DNA of 64,000 bases from Lutimonas zeaxanthinifaciens (GCF_030503675.1 NZ_CP129964.1:1-64000), one strand, 5' to 3'; shown: positions 1 through 8,942, counted from the stretch's first letter. A program made the numbers and translations. The notes: generated by a model not told the origin, from the sequence alone.

Positions 1-453
1 TGCGTTAGTGAAAAAAGAAACTTTTTTGGATGTATTCAAGGTTATTTTACCAATATCCTGAGTAAGCCTTTTGTTTTTATGAATAAGTTCAACTGCCTTT
101 TCTTCAGAATTTGAAATATTATAATTTTTAACCCAGTCATTTCCGGTTCCTTTTGGAATAGCAGCCAGAGTTACTTCTTTTGGATCCACAAAGGTTTGTT
201 TCATGATCCCGTTGATCATATGATGAATTGTTCCATCCCCTCCAATACAAACAAAATTCAAATACCCGTTTTTAATAGCTTGTCGAACCAATTTTTCTTC
301 GTGATGAGGATATTCAGTTAAAACAAGTTGATAGGAAAGATTGAATTTTTTAAAATAGTTTAGAATTCTTTTAATACTTCTATGGTTTATTCCTCCTCCG
401 GACGTGGGATTACAGATAAGATACCATTCCAACCTTGATGTTTTGGATTTCAT
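1..453 (-). CDS. Diacylglycerol/lipid kinase family protein, C-terminus cut by window edge
   Basis: The visible 151 residues form the N-terminal catalytic half of a YegS/DgkB-type lipid kinase, which transfers phosphate from ATP to diacylglycerol or a related lipid at the cytoplasmic membrane. I see an N-terminal CNPTSGGG-type nucleotide loop near residue 14, the hallmark GGDGT motif near residue 72 and the PKGTGND motif near residue 100. All three are diagnostic of the DAGK catalytic domain. The start is the ATG at 451-453, about 90 bases from the divergent rnr start. The C-terminal beta-sandwich domain lies outside the window, so full length and substrate cannot be judged. It could equally be a sphingosine-kinase-like or undecaprenol-related member of the superfamily. 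Confidence 0.85.
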   Translation of the reverse strand, partial: MKSKTSRLEWYLICNPTSGGGINHRSIKRILNYFKKFNLSYQLVLTEYPHHEEKLVRQAIKNGYLNFVCIGGDGTIHHMINGIMKQTFVDPKEVTLAAIPKGTGNDWVKNYNISNSEEKAVELIHKNKRLTQDIGKITLNTSKKVSFFTNA

Positions 454-545
454 TTTCGCAAATTACGATTTGTTTTTTATTCGTGATTTTTTAAATCTAA
501 ATCTGAATATAATACGTACTTTTAAAAAGTAGAAAAATCGAATTT

Positions 546-2690
546 ATGTCAAGAAGGAAAAGAAGAATATTGAAATCTAAAAGAAACAAAATCAATAATT
601 TAGATAGAAAAATATTAGATATATTTAATAAGAATTCAAACAGATCTCTCAATTACAAACAAATTGCGGCTAAACTTGAAATTACAGATGCAAATGGTAG
701 AAACCAGATCGTAAAGGAACTTCAAAGATTAAAAGGGCAAAACAGACTGGATGAAGTGGACCGGGGAAAATTTATTTTAGTTCCGCTCAGCCACTATCAT
801 GAAGGAATTGTAGAGGTAACTTCAAGGGGTAATGCCTATGTGATTTGCGAAGATCTGGAACATGATATTTACATCCCTTCAAGAAACTTAAATAAAGCAT
901 TACACAATGATTATGTAAAAGTTTATATCTATAAACGTCAGAAAAATAAGAAGCAGGAAGGTGATATTGTAGAAATCATAGAAAGAGAAAAATCTGAATT
1001 TGTAGGGGTCCTGCAGAAGAACAAAAATTTTGGGTTTGTCGTTCCTGATGACCCTAAGATGTATGTCGATATTTTTATATCTCCTGAGGAATTAAATGAT
1101 GCCAAGGATGGAGATAAGGTTCTGGCTACAATAACTGATTGGCCTAAAAATTCAAAAAATCCTTTTGGTCGAATTACACAGGTATTAGGTCGCCCCGGAG
1201 ATCATGATACTGAGATTCATTCTATTCTGCTTGAATATGGATTACCCTACTCTTTTCCTGAAGAAGTGGAAGCTTATGCATCAAAGATTCCTATTGAAAT
1301 TACTAAAGAAGAAATTGCTAAAAGAAGGGATATGCGTAAGGATCTTACCTTTACGATCGATCCTAAGGATGCAAAGGATTTTGATGATGCTTTGTCGTTT
1401 AAAGTCCTGAAAAATGGAAATTTTGAGATTGGTGTTCATATTGCAGATGTTTCTCATTATGTAAAGGAAAATACAGTTCTTGAAGACGAGGCCTATGACA
1501 GAGCTACTTCGGTCTATTTAGTAGATAGAGTAGTACCCATGCTTCCTGAAATATTATCGAATAATGTATGCTCTCTAAGGCCAAATGAAGAGAAATTGAC
1601 TTTTTCAGTGGTATTTGAAATGAATGATAAGGGACATGTTGTAAAGCCGTGGTTTGGAAGAACGGTAACCTTTTCTGACCAAAGATTTACCTATGAGGAA
1701 GCCCAGGAAATCATAGAAGGAAATACGGATGGAGTTAAATCTTCACTGGTTAAGGCAATTACAACTTTGGATGGTTTAGCTAAAAAAATAAGAAAAAGAA
1801 GAATGCAGAATGGTGCGATTTCATTTGATAAAACAGAAGTGAAATTTAACCTTGATGATAAAGCGAATCCGATTGGAGTTTATATTAAAGAATCCAAGGA
1901 TGCCAACAAACTTATTGAGGAATTTATGCTTTTAGCCAACAGAAGAGTAGCTGAATTTATTTCTAAAAAGAAGAAAACTTTTGTTTATCGGGTTCATGAC
2001 GAACCAAATATTGATAAACTGGCTTTATTACAGGGTATTATTACGAAATTTGGATACTCAATAAATACGAATACAAGGGAGTCTACCTCAGAATCATTAA
2101 ATAAATTACTTGAAGAAGTGCATGGGAAGGCAGAATCAAATATGATTGAAACCCTAACGATCAGATCGATGAGTAAAGCTATTTATACCACGGATAATAT
2201 TGGACATTATGGCCTGGCTTTTGATCATTATACACATTTTACCTCTCCAATAAGACGTTATCCGGATGTTATGGCACACCGTTTGCTTCAGTTATATTTA
2301 GACGGAAGGCCTTCAGTTAAAGCTGAAAAATACGAGGAGAAATGCAGTCATTCTTCAGAAAAGGAATTTTTAGCGAGTAAGGCTGAAAGAGACTCTATTA
2401 AGTATATGCAGATCAAATACATGCAGGATCATGAAGATCAGGAATTTGAAGGAGTTATATCCGGAGTTACTGAATGGGGTATCTATGTTGAAATCATTGA
2501 GAATAAATGTGAAGGAATGGTCAGAATAAAGGATATTCAAAGTGATTACTTTATTTTCGATGAAAAGCAATACGCTTTAATTGGGCAGGCTGATAAAAGA
2601 ATGTATCAATTAGGTGATCAGGTTACGGTAACTGTTAAAAATACTGATCTGGAACGAAAGCATTTAGATTTTAATCTCATTGAGGATTAG
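546..2690 (+). CDS. rnr: Ribonuclease R
   Basis: A 714-residue 3'-to-5' exoribonuclease of the RNB (RNase II/R) family that degrades structured RNA and takes part in rRNA and mRNA turnover. Order of domains: a basic N-terminal winged-helix region (about 1-75), two cold-shock/OB folds (about 80-220), the RNB catalytic domain (about 262-590) and a C-terminal S1 domain (about 630-712). The catalytic metal-binding cluster DPKDAKDFDDA lies at residues 272-282 and the substrate-channel motif with HYTHFTSPIRRYPD near 560-575. Length fits RNase R rather than the shorter RNase II. The ATG at 546 is preceded by an A/T-rich leader with no Shine-Dalgarno sequence, as usual for Bacteroidota. It is followed by a separate small surface-protein gene. 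Confidence 0.96.
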   Translation: MSRRKRRILKSKRNKINNLDRKILDIFNKNSNRSLNYKQIAAKLEITDANGRNQIVKELQRLKGQNRLDEVDRGKFILVPLSHYHEGIVEVTSRGNAYVICEDLEHDIYIPSRNLNKALHNDYVKVYIYKRQKNKKQEGDIVEIIEREKSEFVGVLQKNKNFGFVVPDDPKMYVDIFISPEELNDAKDGDKVLATITDWPKNSKNPFGRITQVLGRPGDHDTEIHSILLEYGLPYSFPEEVEAYASKIPIEITKEEIAKRRDMRKDLTFTIDPKDAKDFDDALSFKVLKNGNFEIGVHIADVSHYVKENTVLEDEAYDRATSVYLVDRVVPMLPEILSNNVCSLRPNEEKLTFSVVFEMNDKGHVVKPWFGRTVTFSDQRFTYEEAQEIIEGNTDGVKSSLVKAITTLDGLAKKIRKRRMQNGAISFDKTEVKFNLDDKANPIGVYIKESKDANKLIEEFMLLANRRVAEFISKKKKTFVYRVHDEPNIDKLALLQGIITKFGYSINTNTRESTSESLNKLLEEVHGKAESNMIETLTIRSMSKAIYTTDNIGHYGLAFDHYTHFTSPIRRYPDVMAHRLLQLYLDGRPSVKAEKYEEKCSHSSEKEFLASKAERDSIKYMQIKYMQDHEDQEFEGVISGVTEWGIYVEIIENKCEGMVRIKDIQSDYFIFDEKQYALIGQADKRMYQLGDQVTVTVKNTDLERKHLDFNLIED

Positions 2691-2784
2691 AAGTGTAACA
2701 TTAAGAAATTATGAAAGTCTAATAATTGGACCACATACCATTAAGGTTTTGGTTGGAAATCATATTACAAAACAAAAATTTATA

Positions 2785-3456
2785 ATGATGAAAAAAATAG
2801 TATTTACGTTGATGTTGATCAGTTCAGTTGCGATGGCCCAGGAAAAAGTAACAATGAATGTGGGAGATTTTCACAGTCTCAAGACTTACAGAGGTTTACA
2901 GGTTGAGATGATCAAGTCAAATGAGTCCAAAGTTGTTATTGAAGGCAACAGGTCATCTGAAGTCACTGTAAAAAATTCGAATGGTATACTGAGAATTTCC
3001 ATGAGTATATCCCATACATTTTCGGCTGATGAGGTAATGGTTTATCTATATTACAAGGATGAAGTTAATTTGATAGATGCCAATGAAGGATCTTATATTT
3101 TTTCAGATGAAGTCATAAAGCAGGATCATGTGACCCTAAAAGCTCAGGAAGCGGGTCGAATCAAACTGGAAGTAGAGACTAATAAAGTTGAGTCTAATGC
3201 GGTAACCGGAGGAGAGGTAAAGGTTAAAGGAACAACCACAGAATTGGATGTAAAAGCCAATACAGGGGGTATGTTCAGAGGCGAGCGCTTAAAGTCAGAA
3301 AATGCAGAAGTATCTGCAGGAACTGGTGGGGTAGCAGATGTTCATGCATTGAAAATTGTTAATGCTAAGGCAACCACAGGAGGTGTTGTAAGCATAAGTG
3401 GAGATCCTGAAGAAGTCAAGAAAAGTGAATCCTTGGGAGGATATGTTCGTCAATAG
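2785..3456 (+). CDS. GIN-domain (DUF2807) putative adhesin-like exported protein
   Basis: A 223-residue exported protein with an N-terminal signal peptide (MMKKIVFTLM followed by a hydrophobic stretch ending VAMAQ) and a repetitive beta-rich body. Repeated short units such as 'VKANTGGMF', 'VSAGTGGVA' and 'AKATTGGVV' mark the head GIN domain / DUF2807 beta-helix family common in Bacteroidota. The family is labelled putative auto-transporter adhesin, but its molecular role is unknown. The frame is open further upstream from a TTG inside the end of rnr. I chose the ATG at 2785 because it starts the signal peptide directly; a second ATG at 2788 is equally possible. Probably transcribed on its own. 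Confidence 0.8.
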   Translation: MMKKIVFTLMLISSVAMAQEKVTMNVGDFHSLKTYRGLQVEMIKSNESKVVIEGNRSSEVTVKNSNGILRISMSISHTFSADEVMVYLYYKDEVNLIDANEGSYIFSDEVIKQDHVTLKAQEAGRIKLEVETNKVESNAVTGGEVKVKGTTTELDVKANTGGMFRGERLKSENAEVSAGTGGVADVHALKIVNAKATTGGVVSISGDPEEVKKSESLGGYVRQ

Positions 3457-3480
3457 TCAATGATTTCAGAATTTAATTAT

Positions 3481-3488
3481 TAACTTTG
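3481..3488 (+). promoter_or_regulatory. -7 promoter element of tatA
   Basis: TAACTTTG matches the Bacteroidota -7 consensus TAnnTTTG exactly and lies 20 bases before the tatA ATG. I see no clear -33 TTG at the usual spacing. Confidence 0.55.
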
Positions 3489-3508
3489 TGGTCTAAATGT
3501 AAAGAACT

Positions 3509-3700
3509 ATGATGTTACAAGCAATTTTTTTAGGTTTTGTTGGTCCATGGCAATGGATAATCATCGGTTTAGCTATTTTATTGCTGTTTGGAGGTAAGAA
3601 ATTACCAGAGTTGATGAAAGGTCTTGGAACCGGTATTAAAGAATTCAAGAATGCCACCAATGAAGAAGAAGAAGCCAAAAAGGCAGAAGAAAAAAAATAA
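3509..3700 (+). CDS. tatA: Sec-independent protein translocase subunit TatA/TatE
   Basis: A 63-residue pore-forming subunit of the twin-arginine translocase, which exports folded proteins across the inner membrane. It shows one N-terminal membrane helix (about residues 11-29, WQWIIIGLAILLLF), the conserved 'FGGKKLPEL' hinge motif, an amphipathic helix (about 35-50) and an acidic/lysine tail (EEEEAKKAEEKK), all typical of TatA. Two ATG codons in tandem (3509, 3512) could start it. It stands alone, without tatC nearby, which is common in this phylum, and is closed by an intrinsic terminator. Confidence 0.93.
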   Translation: MMLQAIFLGFVGPWQWIIIGLAILLLFGGKKLPELMKGLGTGIKEFKNATNEEEEAKKAEEKK

Positions 3701-3726
3701 TCCTATTCATTTGGATATAGATAAGA

Positions 3727-3754
3727 AACCTCAACCAACAAGTTGAGGTTTTTT
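3727..3754 (+). terminator. Intrinsic terminator after tatA
   Basis: Perfect 9-bp stem AACCTCAAC (3727-3735) and GTTGAGGTT (3742-3750) around a 6-base loop, followed by a T run. It sits between tatA and the convergent SPFH gene. The A-rich left flank also allows weaker termination in the other direction. Confidence 0.85.
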
Positions 3755-3766
3755 ATTTAGGACTTA

Positions 3767-4675
3767 TTATTTTTTTGGATTCATCTCCTTAATTTTATTT
3801 GCTGCCAGAAGTGAAGCTGTCATGTCATTAAGCATGGAACTTGCAGCATTCGGATTGTTCGGGAGCAGAATGAGGTTCGAACTGCTGTCGGCCCCAATTG
3901 ACTGGAGGGTGTCATAATGCTGGGTGATCACGATTAAAGCTGATGCTTCCTGTGGATTGATGCCCGCTTTGTTCAGCGTATCAACACTTTCTTCCAGACC
4001 TTTTGCTATTTCTCTTCGCTGATCAGCAATTCCTTTACCCTGAAGCCTTTTACTTTCGGCTTCTGCTTTTGCCCTTTCAACAATAAGGATACGTTGTGCA
4101 TCACCTTCATGCTGAGCAGCTACTTTTTCCCTTTCAGCTGCATTAATTCGGTTCATAGCCTCCTTCACTGAAGCATCCGGGTCGATATCCGTGACCAAAG
4201 CTTTGATAATATCGTATCCATATTCAAGCATAGCTTCCTTAAGATCTCTTTTCACAGCAAAAGCGATATCATCCTTTTTTTCAAAGACATCATCAAGAAT
4301 CATTTTAGGAATTTCAGCTCTTACCAAATCAAAAATATAAGCTGTTAATTGTTCATGCGGATTTTGTAGCCTGTAATAAGCATCGTAGACTTTATCTCTT
4401 AAAATCTGGTATTGAACAGAAATCTTTAACTGAACGAACACATCATCATTTGTTTTTGTTTCAACCACGACATCCAGCTGTTGAATTCTCAAACTCAATC
4501 TGGCTGCGATCCTATCGATAAAAGGAATCTTAAATTGAAGCCCTGCAAATCGGATACTGTTGAATTTTCCAAATCGTTCCACGATAAAGGCAGTTTGCTG
4601 TTTTACCATGAACAATCCGAGGAAAAGAATCAAGAGTGTTATTACAATTATCGGTATGTAAGTAGTCATTTCCAT
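3767..4675 (-). CDS. SPFH/Band 7 (stomatin-like) membrane protein
   Basis: A 302-residue membrane-anchored SPFH protein related to stomatin, QmcA and plant hypersensitive-induced-reaction proteins. Such proteins oligomerise and organise membrane microdomains or membrane protease activity. It has an N-terminal membrane helix (about residues 5-24), a Band 7 domain (about 25-190, with FGKFNSIRFAGLQFKIPFID and QLDVVVETKTNDDV) and an Ala/Glu-rich coiled coil (about 190-235, NAAEREKVAAQHEG). No NfeD-like partner gene is adjacent. The start may be the ATG at 4675 or the in-frame ATG two codons later. Specific function is not deducible. Confidence 0.88.
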   Translation of the reverse strand: MEMTTYIPIIVITLLILFLGLFMVKQQTAFIVERFGKFNSIRFAGLQFKIPFIDRIAARLSLRIQQLDVVVETKTNDDVFVQLKISVQYQILRDKVYDAYYRLQNPHEQLTAYIFDLVRAEIPKMILDDVFEKKDDIAFAVKRDLKEAMLEYGYDIIKALVTDIDPDASVKEAMNRINAAEREKVAAQHEGDAQRILIVERAKAEAESKRLQGKGIADQRREIAKGLEESVDTLNKAGINPQEASALIVITQHYDTLQSIGADSSSNLILLPNNPNAASSMLNDMTASLLAANKIKEMNPKK

Positions 4676-4753
4676 ATGGTTTTGAATTTTAATTGAAAGT
4701 TACAAATAATAATTTCAATAGATGGCCCGAGGGTGATTAGAAAATATATTTAT

Positions 4754-4761
4754 TACTTTTG
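4754..4761 (+). promoter_or_regulatory. -7 promoter element of the 4786-5714 gene pair
   Basis: TACTTTTG matches the TAnnTTTG -7 consensus exactly, 24 bases before the ATG at 4786. No convincing -33 TTG is seen. Confidence 0.5.
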
Positions 4762-4785
4762 ACTTTCACATTCTAAAATTCAATT

Positions 4786-5160
4786 ATGAATCGTTTTTTT
4801 AAATACGCCGGAATTTCAATTTTATTAGTGTTTCTGGTTTATATCCTGTTTATTTATTTTGTCACTTTTAGCGAGGGATACCGGGCGGGAGAACTTATTA
4901 AAATATCAAAGCGAGGCCTTATATTCAAAACCTGGGAGGGACGTTTGAGCCAAGGAGTTTCTGAAGAGCAGCAATTCAATTTTTCGGTACAGAAAAGCGA
5001 TAAGGAAGTACTCGAGAAACTCAAGGAATTTCAAGGTAAACGAGTAAAACTTACTTACATCGAGAGATTTGGTACTTTTTTCTGGCTGGGAGATACGAAA
5101 TACTATGTCAAGGAAGTTGAAATTCTAAAAAAAGATTCTGAATTGATGGAAAGCCAGTAA
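4786..5160 (+). CDS. Small single-pass membrane protein, function unknown
   Basis: A 124-residue protein with one hydrophobic helix near the N-terminus (about residues 8-28) and a soluble rest with conserved-looking segments 'SEGYRAGELIKISKRG', 'FKTWEGRL' and 'YIERFGTFFWLGDTKYYV'. I recognise this as a small conserved Bacteroidota protein that is sometimes labelled 6-phosphogluconate dehydrogenase in databases. Nothing here supports that: it has no Rossmann fold motif and is far too short. Only 5 bases separate its stop from the thioesterase start, so the two genes are probably co-transcribed. Confidence 0.7.
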   Translation: MNRFFKYAGISILLVFLVYILFIYFVTFSEGYRAGELIKISKRGLIFKTWEGRLSQGVSEEQQFNFSVQKSDKEVLEKLKEFQGKRVKLTYIERFGTFFWLGDTKYYVKEVEILKKDSELMESQ

Positions 5161-5165
5161 GGAAA

Positions 5166-5714
5166 ATGAGCCATAAAATTTTTAAGACCACCAAAGAGTC
5201 GGAGATTGTGCTCACAGAGCTCATGTTGCCCTCCTATACCAATTTCAGTGGTAAAATACACGGTGGTTTTATTTTATCTCTGATGGATAAGACTGCATTT
5301 TCGGCCGCCTCAAAATTTAGTGGAGAATATTGCGTCACGGCTTCTGTTAACCGGGTAGATTTTTTGAATCCAATTGAAGTAGGGGAGTTGGTTACCTTAA
5401 AAGCCAAAGTAAATTATGTAGGAAGATCTTCTATGGTTGTTGGCATGAGGGTGGTTTCTCAGAACATTCAGACAGGAGAGGAAAAGCATTGCAATTCTTC
5501 TTATTTTTCGATGGTAGCCAGAGATAAATCAGGTAAAAGTATCCAGGTACCGGGTTTGATCTTATCAGATCAGGATGATCTCAGAAGGTTTATGAGGTCC
5601 ATTGAGCACATCAACAACAGAAAAATTCGGAAAACAGAATTCAGTAAAGAGAATTTTATTCCTAACGATTACACGAAACTTCTTGAGAATTACAATGTCA
5701 AAATCGATTTTTGA
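5166..5714 (+). CDS. Acyl-CoA thioesterase (hotdog fold, YciA/BACH type)
   Basis: A 182-residue hotdog-fold thioesterase that would hydrolyse acyl-CoA to free acid and CoA in the cytoplasm. The core shows 'NFSGKIHGGFILSLMDKTAFSAASKF' (residues about 25-50), where the Asn/Gly-His-Gly-Gly stretch and the Asp on the long helix are the family's active-site region, then 'DFLNPIEVGELVTLKAKVNYVGRSSM' (about 75-100), typical of the ACOT/BACH group. The approximately 40-residue C-terminal extension is lysine/asparagine rich. It is the second gene of a short two-gene unit. Acyl chain preference cannot be read from sequence. Confidence 0.88.
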   Translation: MSHKIFKTTKESEIVLTELMLPSYTNFSGKIHGGFILSLMDKTAFSAASKFSGEYCVTASVNRVDFLNPIEVGELVTLKAKVNYVGRSSMVVGMRVVSQNIQTGEEKHCNSSYFSMVARDKSGKSIQVPGLILSDQDDLRRFMRSIEHINNRKIRKTEFSKENFIPNDYTKLLENYNVKIDF

Positions 5715-5717
5715 GAA

Positions 5718-7250
5718 TTACCCTAGTCTTTCTGCAGCCCTTCTTATTCTGCTCACAGTTTCTTTTTGACCTATTAAAGACGCGATATCTGGTAAATGAG
5801 GCCCTTTTAAAGCTCCTACAAGGCTTAATCTCAATGGTTGCATAACTTTACCAAATCCGATCTCTTTTGACGTTATCCAGGCTTTTAATTCAGTTTCTAT
5901 ATGACTAGAGCTGAAATCTGTTAATTTTTTAAACATATCGCTTAGTTCTGACATTAGAGTTGAAGTTTCTTCTTTCCAATTCTTTTTTGCCGCTTTTTCA
6001 TCATAAGATTCAGGCGCAATGAAAAAGAAATTACCCAGATCCCAAAGGTCATTTACAAATGTTGCGCGTTCTTTAATTAAACCAACAACATTGGTGATAT
6101 ATTCCAGATCAAGTTCTTTATCAAAAGAGTTTCCCAAATGTTTTTCAAGGGTCGGGATAAAAAGATTCGCAATTTCCTGATCGCTTTTCCGGATAAGATA
6201 CTGATGCTGGAACCATTTGGTTTTTTCAGCATCAAATTTTGAACCTGATTTACCCACCTTTTTAATATCAAAAGCTTCAATCAGTTCCTTAAGACTGAAC
6301 AATTCCTGTTCCGTACCCGGATTCCAGCCCAAAAAGGCCAGCATATTTATAAAGGCTTCGGAAAAATAACCATCTTCACGATAGCCTATTGAAACTTCCC
6401 CGGTGTCATCATTTGTATAAGCCAAGGGAAATACCGGGAAACCGAGTTTATCCCCGTCACGCTTGCTCAATTTACCTTTTCCGGTAGGTTTTAAAATAAG
6501 AGGGAGATGAGCAAATTCCGGAGTTTTCCAGTCAAAGGCCCTGTAGAGTAGTACATGCAAGGCAAGTGAGGGTAACCATTCTTCACCTCTGATCACATGC
6601 GTTATATCCATCAGATGATCATCTACAATATTTGCAAGGTGATAAGTCGGCATTCCGTCAGATTTAAACAGGATCTTATCGTCAAGAATATTGGTATCGA
6701 TCTTCATTTCTCCCCGGATCATATCATTGAGAACAAGGGATTCATTTACAGGAGATTTAAAGCGGACCACGTATTTTTCGCCATTATCGATCTTCTCTCG
6801 TACTTCTTCAGAGGAAAGCGTAAGAGAATTACATAGTTTTTCTCTGTTGTGCCAGTTATAAATAAAGGTTTTTCCTTTTTCCTGATGATCTTTTCTGTGG
6901 AAGTCCAATTCTTCGCTAGTATCAAAGGCCAGATAGGCATTACCCGATTCAATTAGCTCGTCCGCATATTTCTTATAAAGATCCTTTCTTTCAGACTGTC
7001 TGTAAGGGCCATACCCTCCATCTTTACCCGGACCTTCATCAAATGGAATGTTAGACCAGTTTAAGGCTTCAATAATATATTTCTCGGCATTGGCCACATA
7101 CCTGTTCTGATCCGTATCCTCTATTCGTAAAATAAAAGTACCCTGATGCTTTTTTGCGAAAAGATAATTGAACAATGCAGTTCTCACACCTCCTATATGC
7201 AAAGGCCCTGTTGGACTTGGAGCAAACCTTACTCTGACTTTTTGATCCAT
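5718..7250 (-). CDS. gltX: Glutamyl-tRNA synthetase
   Basis: A 510-residue class I aminoacyl-tRNA synthetase that attaches glutamate to tRNA-Glu. The HIGH motif is present as PLHIGG (residues 16-21), followed by 'RIEDTDQNR', and the KMSKS loop as KLSKR (260-264). The C-terminal helical anticodon-binding region covers about 340-510. No Zn-binding cysteine cluster is evident. The ATG at 7248-7250 begins MDQKVRVRFAPSPTG, the family-typical start. Its 3' end meets the convergent thioesterase gene within 4 bases. Discriminating or non-discriminating behaviour cannot be decided. Confidence 0.97.
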   Translation of the reverse strand: MDQKVRVRFAPSPTGPLHIGGVRTALFNYLFAKKHQGTFILRIEDTDQNRYVANAEKYIIEALNWSNIPFDEGPGKDGGYGPYRQSERKDLYKKYADELIESGNAYLAFDTSEELDFHRKDHQEKGKTFIYNWHNREKLCNSLTLSSEEVREKIDNGEKYVVRFKSPVNESLVLNDMIRGEMKIDTNILDDKILFKSDGMPTYHLANIVDDHLMDITHVIRGEEWLPSLALHVLLYRAFDWKTPEFAHLPLILKPTGKGKLSKRDGDKLGFPVFPLAYTNDDTGEVSIGYREDGYFSEAFINMLAFLGWNPGTEQELFSLKELIEAFDIKKVGKSGSKFDAEKTKWFQHQYLIRKSDQEIANLFIPTLEKHLGNSFDKELDLEYITNVVGLIKERATFVNDLWDLGNFFFIAPESYDEKAAKKNWKEETSTLMSELSDMFKKLTDFSSSHIETELKAWITSKEIGFGKVMQPLRLSLVGALKGPHLPDIASLIGQKETVSRIRRAAERLG

Positions 7251-7268
7251 CTGTTTTTAATTTTGCCG

Positions 7269-7276
7269 CAAAGATA
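7269..7276 (-). promoter_or_regulatory. -7 promoter element of gltX
   Basis: On the minus strand this reads TATCTTTG, an exact TAnnTTTG match, 18 bases upstream of the gltX ATG. No -33 TTG at the standard distance. Confidence 0.5.
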
Positions 7277-7395
7277 ATGGGTTATTATCTTTTAAGGAAT
7301 TAAAGACTATAAATTTATAATTGTATTTTTAGCTGTGGATTTAGGAGACTATATCAGTTTACATGAATAGAATAAAATTAAACCTGCTTATTACG

Positions 7396-8085
7396 ATGAT
7401 TAAACTGAATTATTCAATAATTTTTTCTGTGTTTTTATTCTTTTCTTTACAGTTGTTAAATGCACAAGACTGGGCAAATTTGAATCGATTTAAAAAACAA
7501 AATGAAGCTTTAGGGATTCCTCTAAAAGGAGAGAAAAGAGTCGTTTTCATGGGTAATTCAATCACTGAAGGCTGGAAAAGCTCTGATCCTGAACTGTTTG
7601 ATAATAACGGCTTTATTAACCGTGGAATCGGGGGCCAGACAACCCCGCAAATGCTCGTGCGCTTTAGATCAGACGTGATAAACCTTCAGCCCAAAGTTGT
7701 TGTAATTCTTGCGGGAACCAATGATATAGCAGGAAACACTGGGCCAATGACTTTAGAGGAAATAAGAGATAATATTGCCTCTATGGCCGAGCTCGCCAAA
7801 TCAAATGGGATTTCTGTCATCATCTCCTCGGTTTTACCTGCCTATGATTACCCATGGAGGACCGGTTTAGAGCCGAATATAAAGATACCGGAACTGAATA
7901 GGATGCTTAAGGATTATGCTGGGGCCAAGGGAATGGTATATCTTGATTATTTTTCGGTTATGGCTGATGACCGAAACGGATTAGCAATTGATCTGGCTGA
8001 AGATGGTGTACACCCCACAAAGAAGGGTTATGGGATAATGAAACCCATGGTTCTTGAAGCTATAAATTTGGCTTTAAAAAACTAA
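7396..8085 (+). CDS. Secreted SGNH/GDSL-family hydrolase
   Basis: A 229-residue exported esterase/lipase-like protein with a signal peptide (MIKLNYSIIF and a hydrophobic core ending LNAQ). The SGNH blocks are visible. Block I is FMGNSITEGW with Ser near residue 55, and block II is the glycine in NRGIGGQTT. Block III is the asparagine in LAGTNDI, and block V is DGVHPTKKGY with the catalytic Asp-His near 210. It resembles the acylhydrolase/rhamnogalacturonan-acetylesterase-like group acting on polysaccharide or lipid esters; the substrate is unknown. An ATG 33 bases earlier (7363) would add 11 residues and give an unusually long n-region, so I prefer 7396. Confidence 0.88.
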   Translation: MIKLNYSIIFSVFLFFSLQLLNAQDWANLNRFKKQNEALGIPLKGEKRVVFMGNSITEGWKSSDPELFDNNGFINRGIGGQTTPQMLVRFRSDVINLQPKVVVILAGTNDIAGNTGPMTLEEIRDNIASMAELAKSNGISVIISSVLPAYDYPWRTGLEPNIKIPELNRMLKDYAGAKGMVYLDYFSVMADDRNGLAIDLAEDGVHPTKKGYGIMKPMVLEAINLALKN

Positions 8086-8086
8086 T

Positions 8087-8290
8087 CTATTTGTCGTAAT
8101 CAAGAAGATCCCCAGGCTGACATTCAAGCACTGCACAAATGGCTTCAAGCGTTGAAAAGCGTATTGCCTTTGCTTTCCCTTTTTTTAAAATGGACAAATT
8201 TGACATAGTAATACCCACTTTTTCAGAAAGTTCTGTAAGGCTCATTTTCCTTTTGGCCAGCATTACATCAAGATTAACGATTATAGCCAT
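8087..8290 (-). CDS. XRE-family helix-turn-helix regulator (YozG-like)
   Basis: A 67-residue DNA-binding protein that consists almost entirely of a Cro/C1-type HTH domain: 'MLAKRKMSLTELSEKVGIT' and 'LSILKKGKAKAIRFSTLEAI' cover the helices, ending 'LECQPGDLLDYDK'. It starts 3 bases after the stop of the DUF2975 gene, so the two are one operon. DUF2975 membrane proteins paired with this short HTH type recur in many bacteria; the job of the pair is not established. An inverted repeat over the operon's -33 box is a plausible operator for it. Confidence 0.9.
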   Translation of the reverse strand: MAIIVNLDVMLAKRKMSLTELSEKVGITMSNLSILKKGKAKAIRFSTLEAICAVLECQPGDLLDYDK

Positions 8291-8293
8291 TGT

Positions 8294-8923
8294 TTAAATT
8301 GTAAGTTCTTGTTCTTCTTTGATTTTTAATCCACTCATCAATATATGGGCAAGGGCCCAGATGAACAAGGCCACGAAAAGAAGGCCTTCGAAATTTGGAA
8401 TTTCATCCGTGATCACGATATTTTCAAAATGGACATTATCGCTCAGGTAATAATAGGCAAGACGCATATAGGCTGCAGTAAAAATCCAGATGCCAACCAG
8501 AATATACGCTATTTTCTGTAAGGAACGGATGTTGCTTTTTGTGAACACATCTCCTTTTTTGACATTAAGAACAAATTTTCTGAATTCCCAGACAAGGAAA
8601 AGAACGGTTAGGAGAATTATAAGTAATGTTATCCCTACTTTTTTTGTGATGTAATCAGGGGTGTTGATGAAATGAATTCTCGTGGTGGCATCAACGAGCT
8701 GAACTTTAAGGTGATCACCATTTAAATATAAATCTCCTTTTTCCATAAAATTGACTTTAGCCGGAAAACTGGTTCGCAACTGCATATCATCGCTAAAGAA
8801 ATCAGTGTATAACAAAATATTAAATACAATTGCGCCTAATGTTACGATCGATAACAATCCTAAAACGATGTTATTAAACCAATGGATTAGTCTTAAACTT
8901 AATGGAGGCTTTATAATTTTCAT
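8294..8923 (-). CDS. DUF2975 four-helix membrane protein
   Basis: A 209-residue integral membrane protein with four predicted helices (about 15-37, 88-110, 130-152 and 175-197) and a periplasmic loop after the first, the layout of DUF2975. The conserved 'VKKGDVFTKSNIRSLQKIAY' segment between helices 2 and 3 (about 117-136) is typical of the family. It is the first gene of an operon with the HTH regulator, and a full -33/-7 promoter lies upstream. I infer a membrane partner or sensor for the regulator, on the basis of the recurrent pairing only. Confidence 0.85.
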   Translation of the reverse strand: MKIIKPPLSLRLIHWFNNIVLGLLSIVTLGAIVFNILLYTDFFSDDMQLRTSFPAKVNFMEKGDLYLNGDHLKVQLVDATTRIHFINTPDYITKKVGITLLIILLTVLFLVWEFRKFVLNVKKGDVFTKSNIRSLQKIAYILVGIWIFTAAYMRLAYYYLSDNVHFENIVITDEIPNFEGLLFVALFIWALAHILMSGLKIKEEQELTI

Positions 8924-8942
8924 GATAGTTTATTTAGAATAA

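Noticed and set aside
2228-2236. Exact DnaA-box-like TTATACACA
   Set aside because: A single copy inside the rnr coding sequence with no cluster, no A/T-rich unwinding element and no dnaA nearby. Not an origin.
4786-5160. 6-phosphogluconate dehydrogenase label used for relatives of this small protein
   Set aside because: 124 residues with a membrane helix and no nucleotide-binding motif.
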